A DNA stretch of 64,000 nt from Ancylothrix sp. D3o (lineage in GTDB: Bacteria; Cyanobacteriota; Cyanobacteriia; Cyanobacteriales; Oscillatoriaceae). This document shows, one piece after another, positions 1-9,005 of the stretch (positions are counted from its first letter, which is position 1; each line of letters starts with the position of its first letter). A program made the translations under genes and the position numbers. The notes below the pieces were generated by a model that did not search any database, was not told the DNA's origin, and saw only the letters and a list, made by a program, of their open reading frames with translations. The stretch is taken from assembly GCF_025370775.1 (NCBI RefSeq), contig NZ_JAMXEX010000005.1:239880-303879 (forward strand). The letters are read 5' to 3'.

Positions 1-720
1 TCAGCAGTGCAGGAGATGTCAACGGTGATGGTTTGGCTGATTTAATTGTTGGTGCACGCTATGCTGATACTGCTCCTAATAATGATGCCGGCAAGTCATA
101 CCTGGTGTTTGGCAAAACAAACAATACGGCAATTAATTTAAATTCTCTCGGTACTGGTGGTTTTATCATTAATGGTGAGGCGGCTAATGACTTTAGCGGC
201 TATTCTGTCAGCAGTGCAGGAGATGTCAACGGTGATGGTTTGGCTGATTTAATTGTTGGTGCTCGCTTGGCTGATACTGCTCCTGGTAATAATGCCGGCA
301 AGTCATACCTGGTGTTTGGCAAAGCAGACACTACGGCAATTAATTTAAGTTCTCTCGGTACTGGTGGTTTTATCATTAATGGTGAGGCGGCTTTTGATCA
401 GAGCGGCGCTTCTGTCAGCAGTGCAGGAGATGTCAACGGTGATGGTTTGGCTGATTTAATTGTTGGTGCACGCTATGCTGATACTGCTCCTGGTAATAAT
501 GCCGGCAAGTCATACCTGGTGTTTGGCAAAACAGACAATACAGCAATTGATTTAAGCTCTCTCGGTAGTGGTGGTTTTATCATCAATGGTGAGGCGGCTA
601 GTGACTTTAGCGGCCAATCAGTCAGCAGTGCAGGCGATGTCAACGGTGATGGTTTGGCTGATTTAATTGTTGGTGCTCCTGGTGCTGATCCTGCTTCTGT
701 TACTAATGCCGGCAAGTCAT
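1..720 (+). repeat. 207-bp tandem coding repeats (FG-GAP units)
   Basis: The phrase tcagcagtgcaggagatg recurs at 1, 208, 415 and (one base changed) 622, an exact 207-bp period. Copies are nearly identical at DNA level, including synonymous positions, so amplification is recent or conversion is ongoing. Confidence 0.9.
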
Positions 721-1286
721 ACATCATATTTGGTGGAGACTTCACCAGCGCCGTCACTCAACTTGGTACTGCTGGTGTTGATAATCTCACCGGCACCGCA
801 AATAATGAAGCTTTAGTTGGTGCAGCCGGCAATGATATTCTCACCGATGGTGGTTTCAGCAATATCCTGATGTATGGTGGCTCAGGAAATGATTCGATCA
901 GCATCAGCAATGCTAATTTCCGCCGTTTAGATGGTGGTTTAGGGAATGATACTTTGGTGTTAGCAGGAAGTGGCATAACTTTAGACCTCACCGGCTCTTC
1001 AGATAATACCAAAATCGCCTCTTTTGAAACCATCGATTTAACCGGCACCGGCAATAACACCTTAAATTTAAGTTATGGTGCATTGTTGAATTTGGTTGAA
1101 GAAACTCGCGCAACGGGTGGTTTCAACCGTTTAACTATACGGGGTGATAGTGGAGATGCGGTGACTGCCAATTTAGCCGGCTTTGGTTTCAGTAGCAGTG
1201 TTGTTGGCTCTGAAACAATTTACACTAAAGGCAAGTTGCAGTTAGCTGTGGAAACCGATGTCACTCAAACCGGCATTGTGATTTAG
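1..1286 (+). CDS. FG-GAP (integrin alpha-type) repeat protein, 3' part
   Basis: The frame is open from the window edge, so the 5' end is missing. At least four 69-residue FG-GAP units are visible, each with the calcium-loop motif DVNGDGLADLIVGA followed by AGKSYLVFG and INGEAA. The last unit is followed by about 180 residues of RTX-like sequence, with GGSGND and GGLGND turns typical of hemolysin-type calcium-binding beta rolls. FG-GAP blades form beta propellers in extracellular adhesins, and the RTX-like tail suggests export by a type I system. Both roles are family knowledge, not proven here. The ttg at 33 is internal to a repeat and is not a real start. No transporter gene is adjacent. Confidence 0.85.
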   Translation, partial: SSAGDVNGDGLADLIVGARYADTAPNNDAGKSYLVFGKTNNTAINLNSLGTGGFIINGEAANDFSGYSVSSAGDVNGDGLADLIVGARLADTAPGNNAGKSYLVFGKADTTAINLSSLGTGGFIINGEAAFDQSGASVSSAGDVNGDGLADLIVGARYADTAPGNNAGKSYLVFGKTDNTAIDLSSLGSGGFIINGEAASDFSGQSVSSAGDVNGDGLADLIVGAPGADPASVTNAGKSYIIFGGDFTSAVTQLGTAGVDNLTGTANNEALVGAAGNDILTDGGFSNILMYGGSGNDSISISNANFRRLDGGLGNDTLVLAGSGITLDLTGSSDNTKIASFETIDLTGTGNNTLNLSYGALLNLVEETRATGGFNRLTIRGDSGDAVTANLAGFGFSSSVVGSETIYTKGKLQLAVETDVTQTGIVI

Positions 1287-1415
1287 TCTTAAGAAGCCGG
1301 CTTTTTCAGTTAACTTTTCACTTCGGAGTTAACCTTGGAAAAATGCCGGTTTCTCTCTTTAAATTTTGCCAATCAAAAAAAACCGAAAAACCCCCTAATT
1401 TCTGCCAAAAATCCC

Positions 1416-1480
1416 TTGACAATCAGCAGACCGGCGTGATATGCTAAAATCGATAAGGAAGAACCATCATAAAATATCAC
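1416..1480 (+). promoter_or_regulatory. Promoter-leader unit, copy 1
   Basis: A sigma70-type promoter with TTGACA at 1416-1421 and TATGCT at 1440-1445 (18-bp spacer). It is followed by a leader starting cgataaggaagaaccatcat at 1451. The whole block is repeated about 154 bp downstream. No ORF begins directly after it, so it may drive the long leader of nrdR or a small RNA. Confidence 0.5.
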
Positions 1481-1569
1481 ATTAAATTGTAGAGACCGGC
1501 ATCTTAAAAGATTTATAACATCGCAGAGAGAAAGAGAATAGAAACCGGCTTTAAGAAGAGAGATTTAGC

Positions 1570-1634
1570 TTGACAAAACCCAGCAGATATGCTACACTGA
1601 AACCGATAAGGAAGAACTATCATAAAATAATCAG
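1570..1634 (+). promoter_or_regulatory. Promoter-leader unit, copy 2
   Basis: TTGACA at 1570-1575 and TACACT at 1593-1598 with the optimal 17-bp spacer. The leader starting cgataaggaagaactatcat at 1604 is nearly identical to copy 1. It is the closer candidate promoter for nrdR, about 290 bp upstream of its start, or for a small RNA. The rest of 1287-1892 is AT-rich and without a convincing gene. Confidence 0.5.
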
Positions 1635-1892
1635 GTAATGAGAAGGGCCGGTTAGCCTAAATATATAAGCTTGCAGAAAAAAATAAAATAAAAACCTGCA
1701 TTTTCCCCTCATTGAACCCAACAAACAAAAAAAGCGTTAGCTATTAAACCGGCCAGCCTTGCGGTCTTGTGAGAGAAAGCCCGCTCCAAAGCTAAATATC
1801 CGAACACAGTTTGATAGGATAAGGAAAATTGATGATTTTGTCAGGTTTTTTTTCAAGCAATTTTCTTTCCCCTATCCCCCATTCGTCTAATT

Positions 1893-2441
1893 ATGCGATG
1901 TCCTTTTTGTCATTACACCGATAGTCGCGTTTTAGAGTCGAGGTCTTCAGAGGCCGGTGCCTCTATCCGACGCCGGCGCGAATGCCTTAACTGTAAGCGG
2001 CGTTTCACAACCTACGAACGTATAGAATATGTGCCCATAACAGTCATTAAACGTGATGGCCGGCGCGAGTCCTTTGACCGATTTAAACTATTACGCGGCA
2101 TAGTCCGATCCTGTGAAAAAACCGGCATTCCCTCAGTTCGCTTAGAAGCATTTGTCGATGAAATAGAATCAGAAGTTCAGCAACAAACCACACGAGAAGT
2201 CACCAGTAGTGAAATTGGAGAACTCGTACTCAGCCGCATTCACAACCTCAGCGAAGTAGCCTATATCCGATTTGCCTCCGTCTACCGGCAGTTTCAAGGC
2301 ATCCGCGATTTTGTCGAAACCTTAGACCACCTGCAAAACCGCCAAATTTCCTCCACCTCAGCCGAAAAGTTGCTTGACGAATCGCCAGAGCAGGAAGATA
2401 ACGAGCCCGTCATCCCCAAACCCGCACCGCTTTCTCTTTAA
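1893..2441 (+). CDS. nrdR: Transcriptional repressor NrdR
   Basis: NrdR is a zinc-ribbon/ATP-cone repressor of ribonucleotide reductase genes that senses dATP/ATP. The protein (182 aa) starts MRCPFC and has the paired cysteines CPFC and CLNCKRRF of the zinc ribbon within the first 40 residues. The ATP-cone follows, from about [16 protein letters not shown] to residue 140. The C-terminal 35 residues are an acidic, proline-rich extension of no known role. The ATG at 1893 gives the standard family N-terminus. It is followed by rps1 on the same strand, 341 bp away, an order seen in other cyanobacteria. Two CCCCYAT-type heptads lie just upstream of the start. Confidence 0.95.
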   Translation: MRCPFCHYTDSRVLESRSSEAGASIRRRRECLNCKRRFTTYERIEYVPITVIKRDGRRESFDRFKLLRGIVRSCEKTGIPSVRLEAFVDEIESEVQQQTTREVTSSEIGELVLSRIHNLSEVAYIRFASVYRQFQGIRDFVETLDHLQNRQISSTSAEKLLDESPEQEDNEPVIPKPAPLSL

Positions 2442-2782
2442 TTTCCTTAATCAGAATTTTTTTTAAAAAACCTTGTTCACATAAGCTGAAAATCAATATT
2501 ATCAAGACTTTCGAGATTTTTGATAACCGGCCCAAACCCCAAAACCGTATCCCTCGTCTCTGACCAATCAGGCTGGATTTAAGGCAAGGGACAAATAAAA
2601 GTGATCGCAAGCCATAGCATCAAGTTATAATTGAAGATCGAAGCTTTCACGACTTCCAAGGCTCCGCCTAAAAAGCGATGGAAGCGTTGTAGATGTAACG
2701 AACCACGAAACTCAGCCGTGTTTGTCCTACATTTACAGGAGGCCAAATTACTACGGAGAATACCCAGCAGGAAACAAAACGC
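2442..2782 (+). other. Long rps1 leader / intergenic region
   Basis: 341 bp with no supported gene. It probably contains the 5' untranslated region of rps1. An 84-codon ORF starting at 2631 runs into rps1 in another frame, has no recognisable features and is treated as spurious. A caggagg motif lies about 45 bp before the rps1 start, too far to be its ribosome binding site. Confidence 0.4.
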
Positions 2783-3910
2783 ATGGTCAATCAGAAAACA
2801 ATCACTAAAGAAGTTGGCTTTACTCACGAAGACTTCGCCGCCCTACTTGACAAATACGATTATCACTTTAGCCCTGGTGATGTAGTAGCAGGTACAGTAT
2901 TCAGTATAGAACCTAGGGGCGCTCTGATTGACATCGGTGCTAAAACAGCGGCCTACATACCCGTTCAGGAGATGTCAATCAATCGCGTAGACTCTCCCGA
3001 AGAAGTTTTACAATCCAACGAAACCCGTGAATTCTTCATCCTCACCGATGAAAATGAGGATGGGCAGTTAACCCTATCAATCCGGCGTATCGAATATATG
3101 CGGGCTTGGGAGAGGGTACGCCAATTGCAAGCTGAAGATGCCACCGTGCGCTCACTCGTGTTTGCTACAAACCGAGGTGGAGCGCTTGTTCGCATTGAAG
3201 GGTTGCGTGGTTTTATCCCCGGATCTCATATCAGCACCCGCAAACCAAAAGAAGATTTGGTGGGAGAAGAATTACCTTTAAAATTCTTGGAAGTAGACGA
3301 AGATCGTAACCGTCTGGTTTTAAGTCACCGCCGCGCCTTAGTGGAGCGCAAGATGAACCGTCTCGAAGTTGGCGAGGTCGTTATCGGCAACGTTCGCGGC
3401 ATCAAGCCTTATGGTGCGTTTATCGATATCGGTGGAGTCAGCGGCTTACTGCACATTTCCGAAATTTCTCACGATCATATTGATACTCCCCACAGTGTCT
3501 TTAATGTCAATGATGAAGTCAAAGTGATGATCATTGATTTGGATGCAGAACGGGGTCGGATTTCTCTGTCTACCAAGCAACTCGAACCAGAAGCGGGTGA
3601 TATGGTGAAAAATCCGCAGTTGGTTTATGAAAAAGCAGAAGAAATGGCTGCCAAGTACCGCGAACAACAGCGGGCTAAACAGCAAGCTCAAGCTGCCGGT
3701 GCTGTGGCCGGTGCTACCGATGAAGCTACCGATGAACTAGAAGAAGTGCCCCCAGCAGCCGAACTAGAAGAAGTGCCCCCAGCAGCCGAACTAGAAGAAG
3801 TGCCCCCAGCAGCCGAACTAGAAGAAGCGCCCGCAGCAGCCGAACTAGAAGAAGCGCCGTCGGCGGTTGAAGTTTCCCCCGAAGAGGAATTAGTCAGCGC
3901 TGAAGAATAA
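2783..3910 (+). CDS. rpsA: 30S ribosomal protein S1
   Basis: Ribosomal protein S1 binds mRNA on the 30S subunit. The 375-aa product has three S1 RNA-binding domains, at roughly residues 30-100, 118-182 and 198-268; the third opens with GEVVIGNVRGIKPYGAFIDIG. Three domains is the usual cyanobacterial short form, against six in E. coli. The start MVNQKT followed by VGFTHEDFAALLDKYDYHF is typical of cyanobacterial Rps1A. The last 60 residues are an Ala/Glu/Pro tail made of nine-residue ELEEVPPAA repeats. This tail is unusual and is described separately. A strong terminator follows. Confidence 0.96.
   Translation: MVNQKTITKEVGFTHEDFAALLDKYDYHFSPGDVVAGTVFSIEPRGALIDIGAKTAAYIPVQEMSINRVDSPEEVLQSNETREFFILTDENEDGQLTLSIRRIEYMRAWERVRQLQAEDATVRSLVFATNRGGALVRIEGLRGFIPGSHISTRKPKEDLVGEELPLKFLEVDEDRNRLVLSHRRALVERKMNRLEVGEVVIGNVRGIKPYGAFIDIGGVSGLLHISEISHDHIDTPHSVFNVNDEVKVMIIDLDAERGRISLSTKQLEPEAGDMVKNPQLVYEKAEEMAAKYREQQRAKQQAQAAGAVAGATDEATDELEEVPPAAELEEVPPAAELEEVPPAAELEEAPAAAELEEAPSAVEVSPEEELVSAEE
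3734..3868 (+). repeat. 27-bp tandem repeat in the rps1 C-terminal tail
   Basis: Five in-frame 27-bp units begin at 3734, 3761, 3788, 3815 and 3842. The first three are identical in sequence (encoding ELEEVPPAA). The last two diverge (EEAPAAA, EEAPSAV). The repeat lengthens an acidic, probably disordered tail. Confidence 0.9.
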
Positions 3911-3954
3911 GCCGACATGGCTGTATCTGTGCAGCCGGTGTTTGCTAAAAAGCC

Positions 3955-3992
3955 GGTTGCGCTTCCATTTTGGGCGCAACCCTCTTTTTTTT
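3955..3992 (+). terminator. Rho-independent terminator after rps1
   Basis: GGTTGCGC (3955-3962) pairs with GCGCAACC (3974-3981), closing an 11-nt loop, and is followed by a run of eight T. Confidence 0.85.
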
Positions 3993-4141
3993 ATGGCTTT
4001 CGATTGGACTGTGAGTTTTTTTCTAAATAGCAACGTAGATTTATTTTTTCAAGGGCAGATGTAAGCGGTTAAATAATACTCCTCAAAAACAGCCATAGTA
4101 AATTGGTATCGGCGGCGTAGAATCGAAAATTGGAGGAAATT

Positions 4142-4879
4142 TTGGCAACAATTGAATGTCGGGGTGTGAGCTTCCAAAACATTGAAGCGGTCATTTTTGA
4201 TAAAGATGGCACCTTGGAAGATACGGCAGATTTTTTACGCAACCTCGGACAAAAACGCGCCCGGATGATTGATGCTCAAATTCCGGGCGTCGGGGAACCG
4301 CTGTTAATGGCTTATGGTATTGAGGGTGATGAACTTGATCCTGCCGGTTTGATGGCTGTGGGAAGCCGGCGCGAAAATGAAATTGCTTCGGCTGCTTATG
4401 TGGCTGAAACCGGCAGGGGTTGGCTAGAATCTCTGGAAATTGTCAGCCGTGCTTTTGAAGAGGCAAACCGGCCCTTAAAAAATAATGCCCCTTGTCCGCT
4501 TTTCACCGGCACCACAGAATTGCTGAAAATTTTGTCAGATGGCGGTTTAAAACTGGGTATTCTTTCAGCAGATACAACCGAAAACGTGCTGAAATTTGTT
4601 TCATACTATCAACTTGAGTCTTACATTCAACTGCAAATGGGAGTCGATGGCGGCGTCAGTAAACCTGATCCGTCGCTGTTTTTAGCGGCTTGCCGAACTT
4701 TGGCAGTTTCTCCGCAGTCTGCTTTGATGGTGGGAGACTCGCCGGTGGATATTCAAATGGCACGAAATGCTCAGGCTGCCGGTTGTATCGCTATTTGCCG
4801 CAAAAAGTCGGCGCATTCACATCTCAAAGATGCAGATGTGATTATCTCCCAACTTAACGAAATTTCCATCGTCTCCTGA
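4142..4879 (+). CDS. HAD superfamily hydrolase (phosphatase-like)
   Basis: A Mg-dependent hydrolase of the HAD superfamily. Motif I is FDKDGT near residue 20, motif II LGILSADTTENV near 140, and the motif III/IV region VSKPDPSLFLAACRTL and MVGDSPVDIQMA near 180-205. This layout suits a phosphoglycolate phosphatase-like or beta-phosphoglucomutase-like enzyme with a C1 cap, but the substrate cannot be read from the sequence. The TTG at 4142 is preferred because GGAGG lies 5 nt upstream (4132-4136). The in-frame TTG at 4130 would overlap that site. It lies 79 bp upstream of metK on the same strand and may be co-transcribed. Confidence 0.85.
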   Translation: MATIECRGVSFQNIEAVIFDKDGTLEDTADFLRNLGQKRARMIDAQIPGVGEPLLMAYGIEGDELDPAGLMAVGSRRENEIASAAYVAETGRGWLESLEIVSRAFEEANRPLKNNAPCPLFTGTTELLKILSDGGLKLGILSADTTENVLKFVSYYQLESYIQLQMGVDGGVSKPDPSLFLAACRTLAVSPQSALMVGDSPVDIQMARNAQAAGCIAICRKKSAHSHLKDADVIISQLNEISIVS

Positions 4880-4942
4880 ATTTGTGCCATTTTGAGGGAT
4901 GATGGATAAATTTACGACCACTTTGCCAAATTCTTCAAACTA

Positions 4943-4950
4943 GAAGGAGG
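4943..4950 (+). promoter_or_regulatory. Ribosome binding site of metK
   Basis: GAAGGAGG lies 8 nt before a TTG codon. It fixes the non-ATG start of metK. Confidence 0.75.
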
Positions 4951-4958
4951 AAGAATCC

Positions 4959-6212
4959 TTGACGAAACGTTATCTGTTTACTTCTGAATCTGTGACCGAA
5001 GGACATCCTGACAAAATCTGCGATCAAATTTCCGATACGATTTTGGATGCCCTGCTTTCAGAAGACCCGAAAAGCCGTGTTGCTGCTGAAGTTGTGGTGA
5101 ACACCGGCCTGGTTTTGATTACCGGCGAAATTACCACCAAAGCCAATGTTAATTTCGTGAACTTGGCGCGGAAAAAAATTGCTGAAATTGGCTATACCGA
5201 TGCTGATAATGGCTTTTCTGCCAATAGTTGCACGGTTTTGGTGGCTTTGGATGAGCAGTCTCCTGATATTGCTCAAGGTGTGAATACGGCTCAAGAAACT
5301 CGCCAGCAAAGCGATGATGAGTTAGATAAGGTGGGTGCCGGTGATCAGGGGATTATGTTTGGTTTTGCTTGCAACGAAACCCCGGAATTAATGCCCTTAC
5401 CGATCAGTTTGGCACACCGGATTGCGCGCCGGCTGGCGGCTGTGCGGAAAACCGGCCAGTTGCCTTATTTGCGTCCCGATGGCAAAACTCAGGTCACGGT
5501 GGCTTATGAAGATGGCCGGCCTGTTGGCATTGATACCATTTTGGTTTCTACTCAGCATGATGCAACCATTGGTGAGTTGAGAACCGATGCCGAAGTGCAA
5601 GCCAAAATCAAGGAAGACCTCTGGACGGCAGTGGTGCAGCCAGTGTTTGCGGACATTGAGGTTCAGCCTGATTCACAAACTCGGTTTCTTGTCAACCCCA
5701 CCGGCAAATTTGTTATCGGTGGCCCGCAGGGGGATTCGGGGTTGACGGGTCGGAAGATTATTGTTGATACCTATGGCGGTTATTCTCGTCATGGCGGCGG
5801 TGCGTTCTCTGGCAAAGATCCGACAAAGGTTGACCGCTCTGCTGCTTATGCTGCTCGCTATGTGGCAAAGAATATTGTCGCCGCTGGGTTGGCTGCTAAG
5901 TGTGAGGTGCAACTCAGTTATGCAATTGGGGTGGCACGTCCGGTGAGTATGATGATTGAAACGTTTGGTACTTCTACGGTGGATGAGCAACGTTTACTCG
6001 AAGCTGTGCAGCAGCTTTTTGAGTTGCGTCCAGCGGGGATTATTCAGGCGTTTAATTTGCAAAAGTTGCCGGCTGAACGAGGCGGTCGTTTCTATCAAGA
6101 TGTGGCTGCCTATGGTCATTTGGGGCGGACTGATTTGGATCTGCCTTGGGAGCAAACTGATAAGGCGCTTTTGTTGAAAGAAATGCTTTCTGAGGCTGTT
6201 TCTGTTCGTTAA
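4959..6212 (+). CDS. metK: S-adenosylmethionine synthetase
   Basis: MetK makes S-adenosylmethionine from ATP and methionine. At 417 aa it has normal cyanobacterial length. Visible motifs are the N-terminal [31 protein letters not shown] near residue 126 (ATP site), the P-loop-like [18 protein letters not shown] near 280, and [12 protein letters not shown] near 320. The start is TTG, set by the strong ribosome binding site just upstream and by the family N-terminus [13 protein letters not shown] see no SAM riboswitch in the short upstream gap. A clear terminator follows the stop. Confidence 0.97.
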   Translation: MTKRYLFTSESVTEGHPDKICDQISDTILDALLSEDPKSRVAAEVVVNTGLVLITGEITTKANVNFVNLARKKIAEIGYTDADNGFSANSCTVLVALDEQSPDIAQGVNTAQETRQQSDDELDKVGAGDQGIMFGFACNETPELMPLPISLAHRIARRLAAVRKTGQLPYLRPDGKTQVTVAYEDGRPVGIDTILVSTQHDATIGELRTDAEVQAKIKEDLWTAVVQPVFADIEVQPDSQTRFLVNPTGKFVIGGPQGDSGLTGRKIIVDTYGGYSRHGGGAFSGKDPTKVDRSAAYAARYVAKNIVAAGLAAKCEVQLSYAIGVARPVSMMIETFGTSTVDEQRLLEAVQQLFELRPAGIIQAFNLQKLPAERGGRFYQDVAAYGHLGRTDLDLPWEQTDKALLLKEMLSEAVSVR

Positions 6213-6237
6213 GCGTTTTTTTGTTTTTGGTTGGATC

Positions 6238-6269
6238 CCCGTTTTCTTTTTGAAGACGGGTTTTTTTTT
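6238..6269 (+). terminator. Rho-independent terminator after metK
   Basis: CCCGTTTTC (6238-6246) pairs, with one G-U pair, with GAAGACGGG (6252-6260) and is followed by about nine T. Confidence 0.8.
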
Positions 6270-6377
6270 AAAGGTAGAGGCGCGGTTTTGTTCGGCAGAG
6301 GGGCCGAGAGGGTTTTTTGCAATGGGTTATTCTATACTGTGGAGGATACTTGTACTTATAGCCTTGAGGTGGTAAGT

Positions 6378-6911
6378 ATGGATTTTTCCTTTTTGTGGCC
6401 GCTTTTGTTCGCTGGTATTGTTTTTTTTATTTTGAAGCATTCGGCTGATGAAATTGCTTATATGTCGGTGGCAGTTTTTATTGTTTGTTTGCTTGTGAGT
6501 TTGGTGGTTGCTCCTTGGCAGGTTCAGTTTTTGCTTTTGGTTTTGGTGTTGTTGGGTACGCAACGTTTGTCTCAACCGGGTGATGTGGGTGTTGATGTTG
6601 GCGGAGAACAGGGGGGTTTTTTTGCTGGTTTGAAGAATTCGGCTAAGGTTGTGGATGGGGGAAGGCAAGATGCTGTGGTGTCTGGGGATGAGGGTTTACA
6701 TGAGCATTTGAGTTACCGGGGGGTTGATTATGAGGTTGATCTGCCGGTTGTTGAGGAAACTAAGCAGGAAATTACGGGGAGATACCGGGGTCAGGTTTGG
6801 AGTTCTCACGAGGTTAAGCCTTCTGATTTGCCGCCGCCGGTTGAGATTAAGTATAGGGGTGCAACAATTAAAAAAATTGAGCCGGTTGAGGGCGATGAGG
6901 GTAAGGTTTAG
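6378..6911 (+). CDS. DUF4278 domain membrane protein
   Basis: A cyanobacteria-specific family of unknown function. Starting at the ATG at 6378 gives 177 aa. Two or three hydrophobic segments lie at residues 3-21, 24-44 and 47-60, followed by a soluble part. That part carries two DUF4278 YRG motifs: YRGVDYEVDLPVVEE with GRYRGQVW, and a C-terminal KYRGATIKK. The frame is open upstream to 6231, but those 49 codons overlap the metK terminator and look non-coding, so the internal ATG is preferred. The coding strand is strikingly G/T-rich, like the neighbouring genes. Confidence 0.7.
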   Translation: MDFSFLWPLLFAGIVFFILKHSADEIAYMSVAVFIVCLLVSLVVAPWQVQFLLLVLVLLGTQRLSQPGDVGVDVGGEQGGFFAGLKNSAKVVDGGRQDAVVSGDEGLHEHLSYRGVDYEVDLPVVEETKQEITGRYRGQVWSSHEVKPSDLPPPVEIKYRGATIKKIEPVEGDEGKV

Positions 6912-7271
6912 GGGTTGTTCGGGGATGGGATTTTTTTAAGGGGGATGTTTTTTTTGGCAGTTTATAGAAGTTGTGTTGTGGGTGCGTTTGGTTGTTAAGC
7001 TTGTAGGGGAGCAATCTGTATTTGTTGAAGAGATGCCGGTTGTGAGTGTCTGTTAAACTATGTCAAAATTTGCGTCAAACTTTGCGTCAAACTTTGCTTG
7101 GGATGAGGGGTTACTTTGTAGGGCCGGCTATGATTGCCTGATGCTCTGATCTTAACTCGTGCAACATCTGGGGGTTTTATGAGAATGTGTTTATGTTTTC
7201 TTCCTCTGGGTAAATGGGGGTCTGAGTGGAGGGGGAGTGTTTTTTTATGAAGGGCAAGGAGTTTTGGCGCT
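6912..7271 (+). other. Intergenic region upstream of the sensor kinase
   Basis: 360 bp with no gene seen. It is G/T-rich on the plus strand and contains the three 12-bp repeats listed separately. AAGGAG at 7256-7261 is the likely ribosome binding site for the kinase, 10 nt before its ATG. Confidence 0.5.
7062..7097 (+). repeat. Three 12-bp direct repeats
   Basis: The unit gtcaaactttgc occurs three times head to tail at 7062, 7074 and 7086; the first copy has one change. The array sits about 175 bp before the kinase start and could be a regulator-binding array. Confidence 0.7.
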
Positions 7272-8981
7272 ATGGAGTCTCACGAGCATTCTACATCTGA
7301 TAAAAACAGCGAAAAGAATATTGTTGCTGGTCAATTTTCTGAGCAAAGCAATAATCTGCAATTTGGCGCTCCTTGGAAATCTTCTGTGCGCCCTTGGCGA
7401 ATTCATCAAAAAATTGGCTATGGGTATTTTTTGGCGCTTGCTATTGGTTTTTTTGGCTCCATGACTGGGATGATTATTGCTGATTATTTTCAGGGGGAGG
7501 GGGTTGAGCAGTTGGCTGATGCTCATGTGCAAGCGCAACTTTTGGGAAATTATAAGGATGCGGTGATGGAGGCTCAATTGCATGGGTCTCAGATGGGGTC
7601 GGTGGTGGATGATGCCCAGTTGCTTTCGCTTGAAAAAATGCGTTTTTTTGCTAGTGTTGCTCGTAGTAAAAAGTTGCGCCAGGAAGTTGAGCGGTTTATT
7701 AATACTGATCCGGCTTGGTTGGCTGCGAAGCCGCCAATTATTTATAAGTTAATCGGAAATTGTCAGGGTCGTTTGGAGTTGTATGCGGAGCAAATAAGTT
7801 TGATTTTGCAAGGTGTGGAGCCGACGAAAGCAGGGGGTGAGGAGATTGAGGAGCTAAGAAATAAGTTGCTTGCTGCGGCAAAAAGTGAGGGGGCGAGGAG
7901 TTTGGAAGAGTTGACTTTTGAGTTGGGGAAGCTGTTGGAAACGGCGCAAGAGCAAGAGCGGCAAGGGGAAGTTTTGATGGAGGATGCTCAGGGAATTGAA
8001 AAGTTGATTATTGTGCTTAGTATGTTGGTTTCGTTGGCTATTGCTTCGTTTTTGGCTTTGCGAACGAGTCGGGCTATTGCTAGGCCGGTGGTGACGGTGA
8101 CGAGGGTGGCGGAACGGGTGGCGCGGGAGTCGAATTTTGATTTACGGGCGCCGGTGGCGGCGGAGGATGAAATTGGGTCTTTGGCGGTTTCTTTGAATCA
8201 TTTAATTGAGCGGGTTTCTCAACGCACAAAGGAGTTGGAGCAGGCGTATGAGGCGGCGGAGGCGGCGAATAAGGCGAAAAGTCAGTTTTTGGCGAATATG
8301 AGCCATGAGCTTCGGACTCCTTTAAATGCGATTATTGGTTATAGTGAGTTGTTGCAGGAGGATGCTATTGATTTGGAGTTGGAAAATACGGATTTTGTAA
8401 GTGATTTGCGTTCGATTAATTCGGCTGGTAAGCATTTGTTGAATTTGATTAGTGATATTTTGGATTTCTCGAAGATTGAAGCGGGAAAGATGGAGCTTTT
8501 TACGGAGAGGTTTGAGGTTAAGAATTTAATTGAGTCGGTGGTGGGAATGGTAAGGCCGGTGATGGATAAAAATAATAATTTTTTTGAGTTGGCTTGTGCT
8601 GATAATCTTGGCCAAATGTACACGGATCAAACAAAGTTGCGTCAGGTTCTTTTTAATTTGTTGAGTAATGCGGCGAAGTTTACGGCAAATGGTAAGGTAA
8701 CTTTAACTATTTTTAAGGAAGATGATATTAATCCTGGGTCTTTTCTTGTTTTTAAGGTGACTGATACGGGAATTGGGATGTCTCAAGAACAGTTGGAAAG
8801 GTTGTTTGAAGCTTTTAGTCAGGGGGATGCTTCGACGACTAAAAAGTATGGGGGTACGGGTTTGGGTTTGGCGATTAGTCGCTTTTTTTGTCAGATGATG
8901 GGGGGGGAGATTTTTGTGGAAAGTAAGCTTGGTGAGGGGTCTGTTTTTACTGTGCGTTTGCCGGTTTGTGTTAAGGAGTGA
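7272..8981 (+). CDS. Membrane sensor histidine kinase
   Basis: A two-component sensor of 569 aa. Residues about 49-71 form a first transmembrane helix and about 245-264 a second, bracketing a roughly 170-residue helical extracytoplasmic sensor region. A HAMP linker follows (about 265-320), then a HisKA dimerisation domain with the phosphoacceptor in [12 protein letters not shown] (His near 344). The HATPase domain shows NLLSNAAKF (N box), DTGIGM (G1) and [11 protein letters not shown] (G2). No receiver domain is fused and no response regulator is adjacent, so its partner is elsewhere. The signal sensed is unknown. It is convergent with the OmpA-like gene, separated by only 24 bp. Confidence 0.93.
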   Translation: MESHEHSTSDKNSEKNIVAGQFSEQSNNLQFGAPWKSSVRPWRIHQKIGYGYFLALAIGFFGSMTGMIIADYFQGEGVEQLADAHVQAQLLGNYKDAVMEAQLHGSQMGSVVDDAQLLSLEKMRFFASVARSKKLRQEVERFINTDPAWLAAKPPIIYKLIGNCQGRLELYAEQISLILQGVEPTKAGGEEIEELRNKLLAAAKSEGARSLEELTFELGKLLETAQEQERQGEVLMEDAQGIEKLIIVLSMLVSLAIASFLALRTSRAIARPVVTVTRVAERVARESNFDLRAPVAAEDEIGSLAVSLNHLIERVSQRTKELEQAYEAAEAANKAKSQFLANMSHELRTPLNAIIGYSELLQEDAIDLELENTDFVSDLRSINSAGKHLLNLISDILDFSKIEAGKMELFTERFEVKNLIESVVGMVRPVMDKNNNFFELACADNLGQMYTDQTKLRQVLFNLLSNAAKFTANGKVTLTIFKEDDINPGSFLVFKVTDTGIGMSQEQLERLFEAFSQGDASTTKKYGGTGLGLAISRFFCQMMGGEIFVESKLGEGSVFTVRLPVCVKE

Positions 8982-9005
8982 TTGGGGAAGAGGAGGAACG
9001 GGCTT

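Noticed and set aside
1-720. Periodic repeats as a CRISPR array
   Set aside because: The period is 207 bp, entirely coding and in frame, with no short repeats separated by unique spacers.
33-1286. ttg at 33 as a genuine start of the FG-GAP protein
   Set aside because: It lies inside the DGLADLI motif of a repeat, the frame is open to position 1, and the identical ttg occurs in each later repeat.
2631-2885. 84-codon ORF upstream of rps1
   Set aside because: It overlaps the rps1 start in another frame, has no known motif and a low-quality composition.
3688-3918. Ser/Ala-rich minus-strand ORF
   Set aside because: It is the antisense shadow of the rps1 tail repeat.
4880-4958. SAM riboswitch before metK
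   Set aside because: The gap is only 79 bp and shows no multi-helix fold; a normal ribosome binding site suffices.
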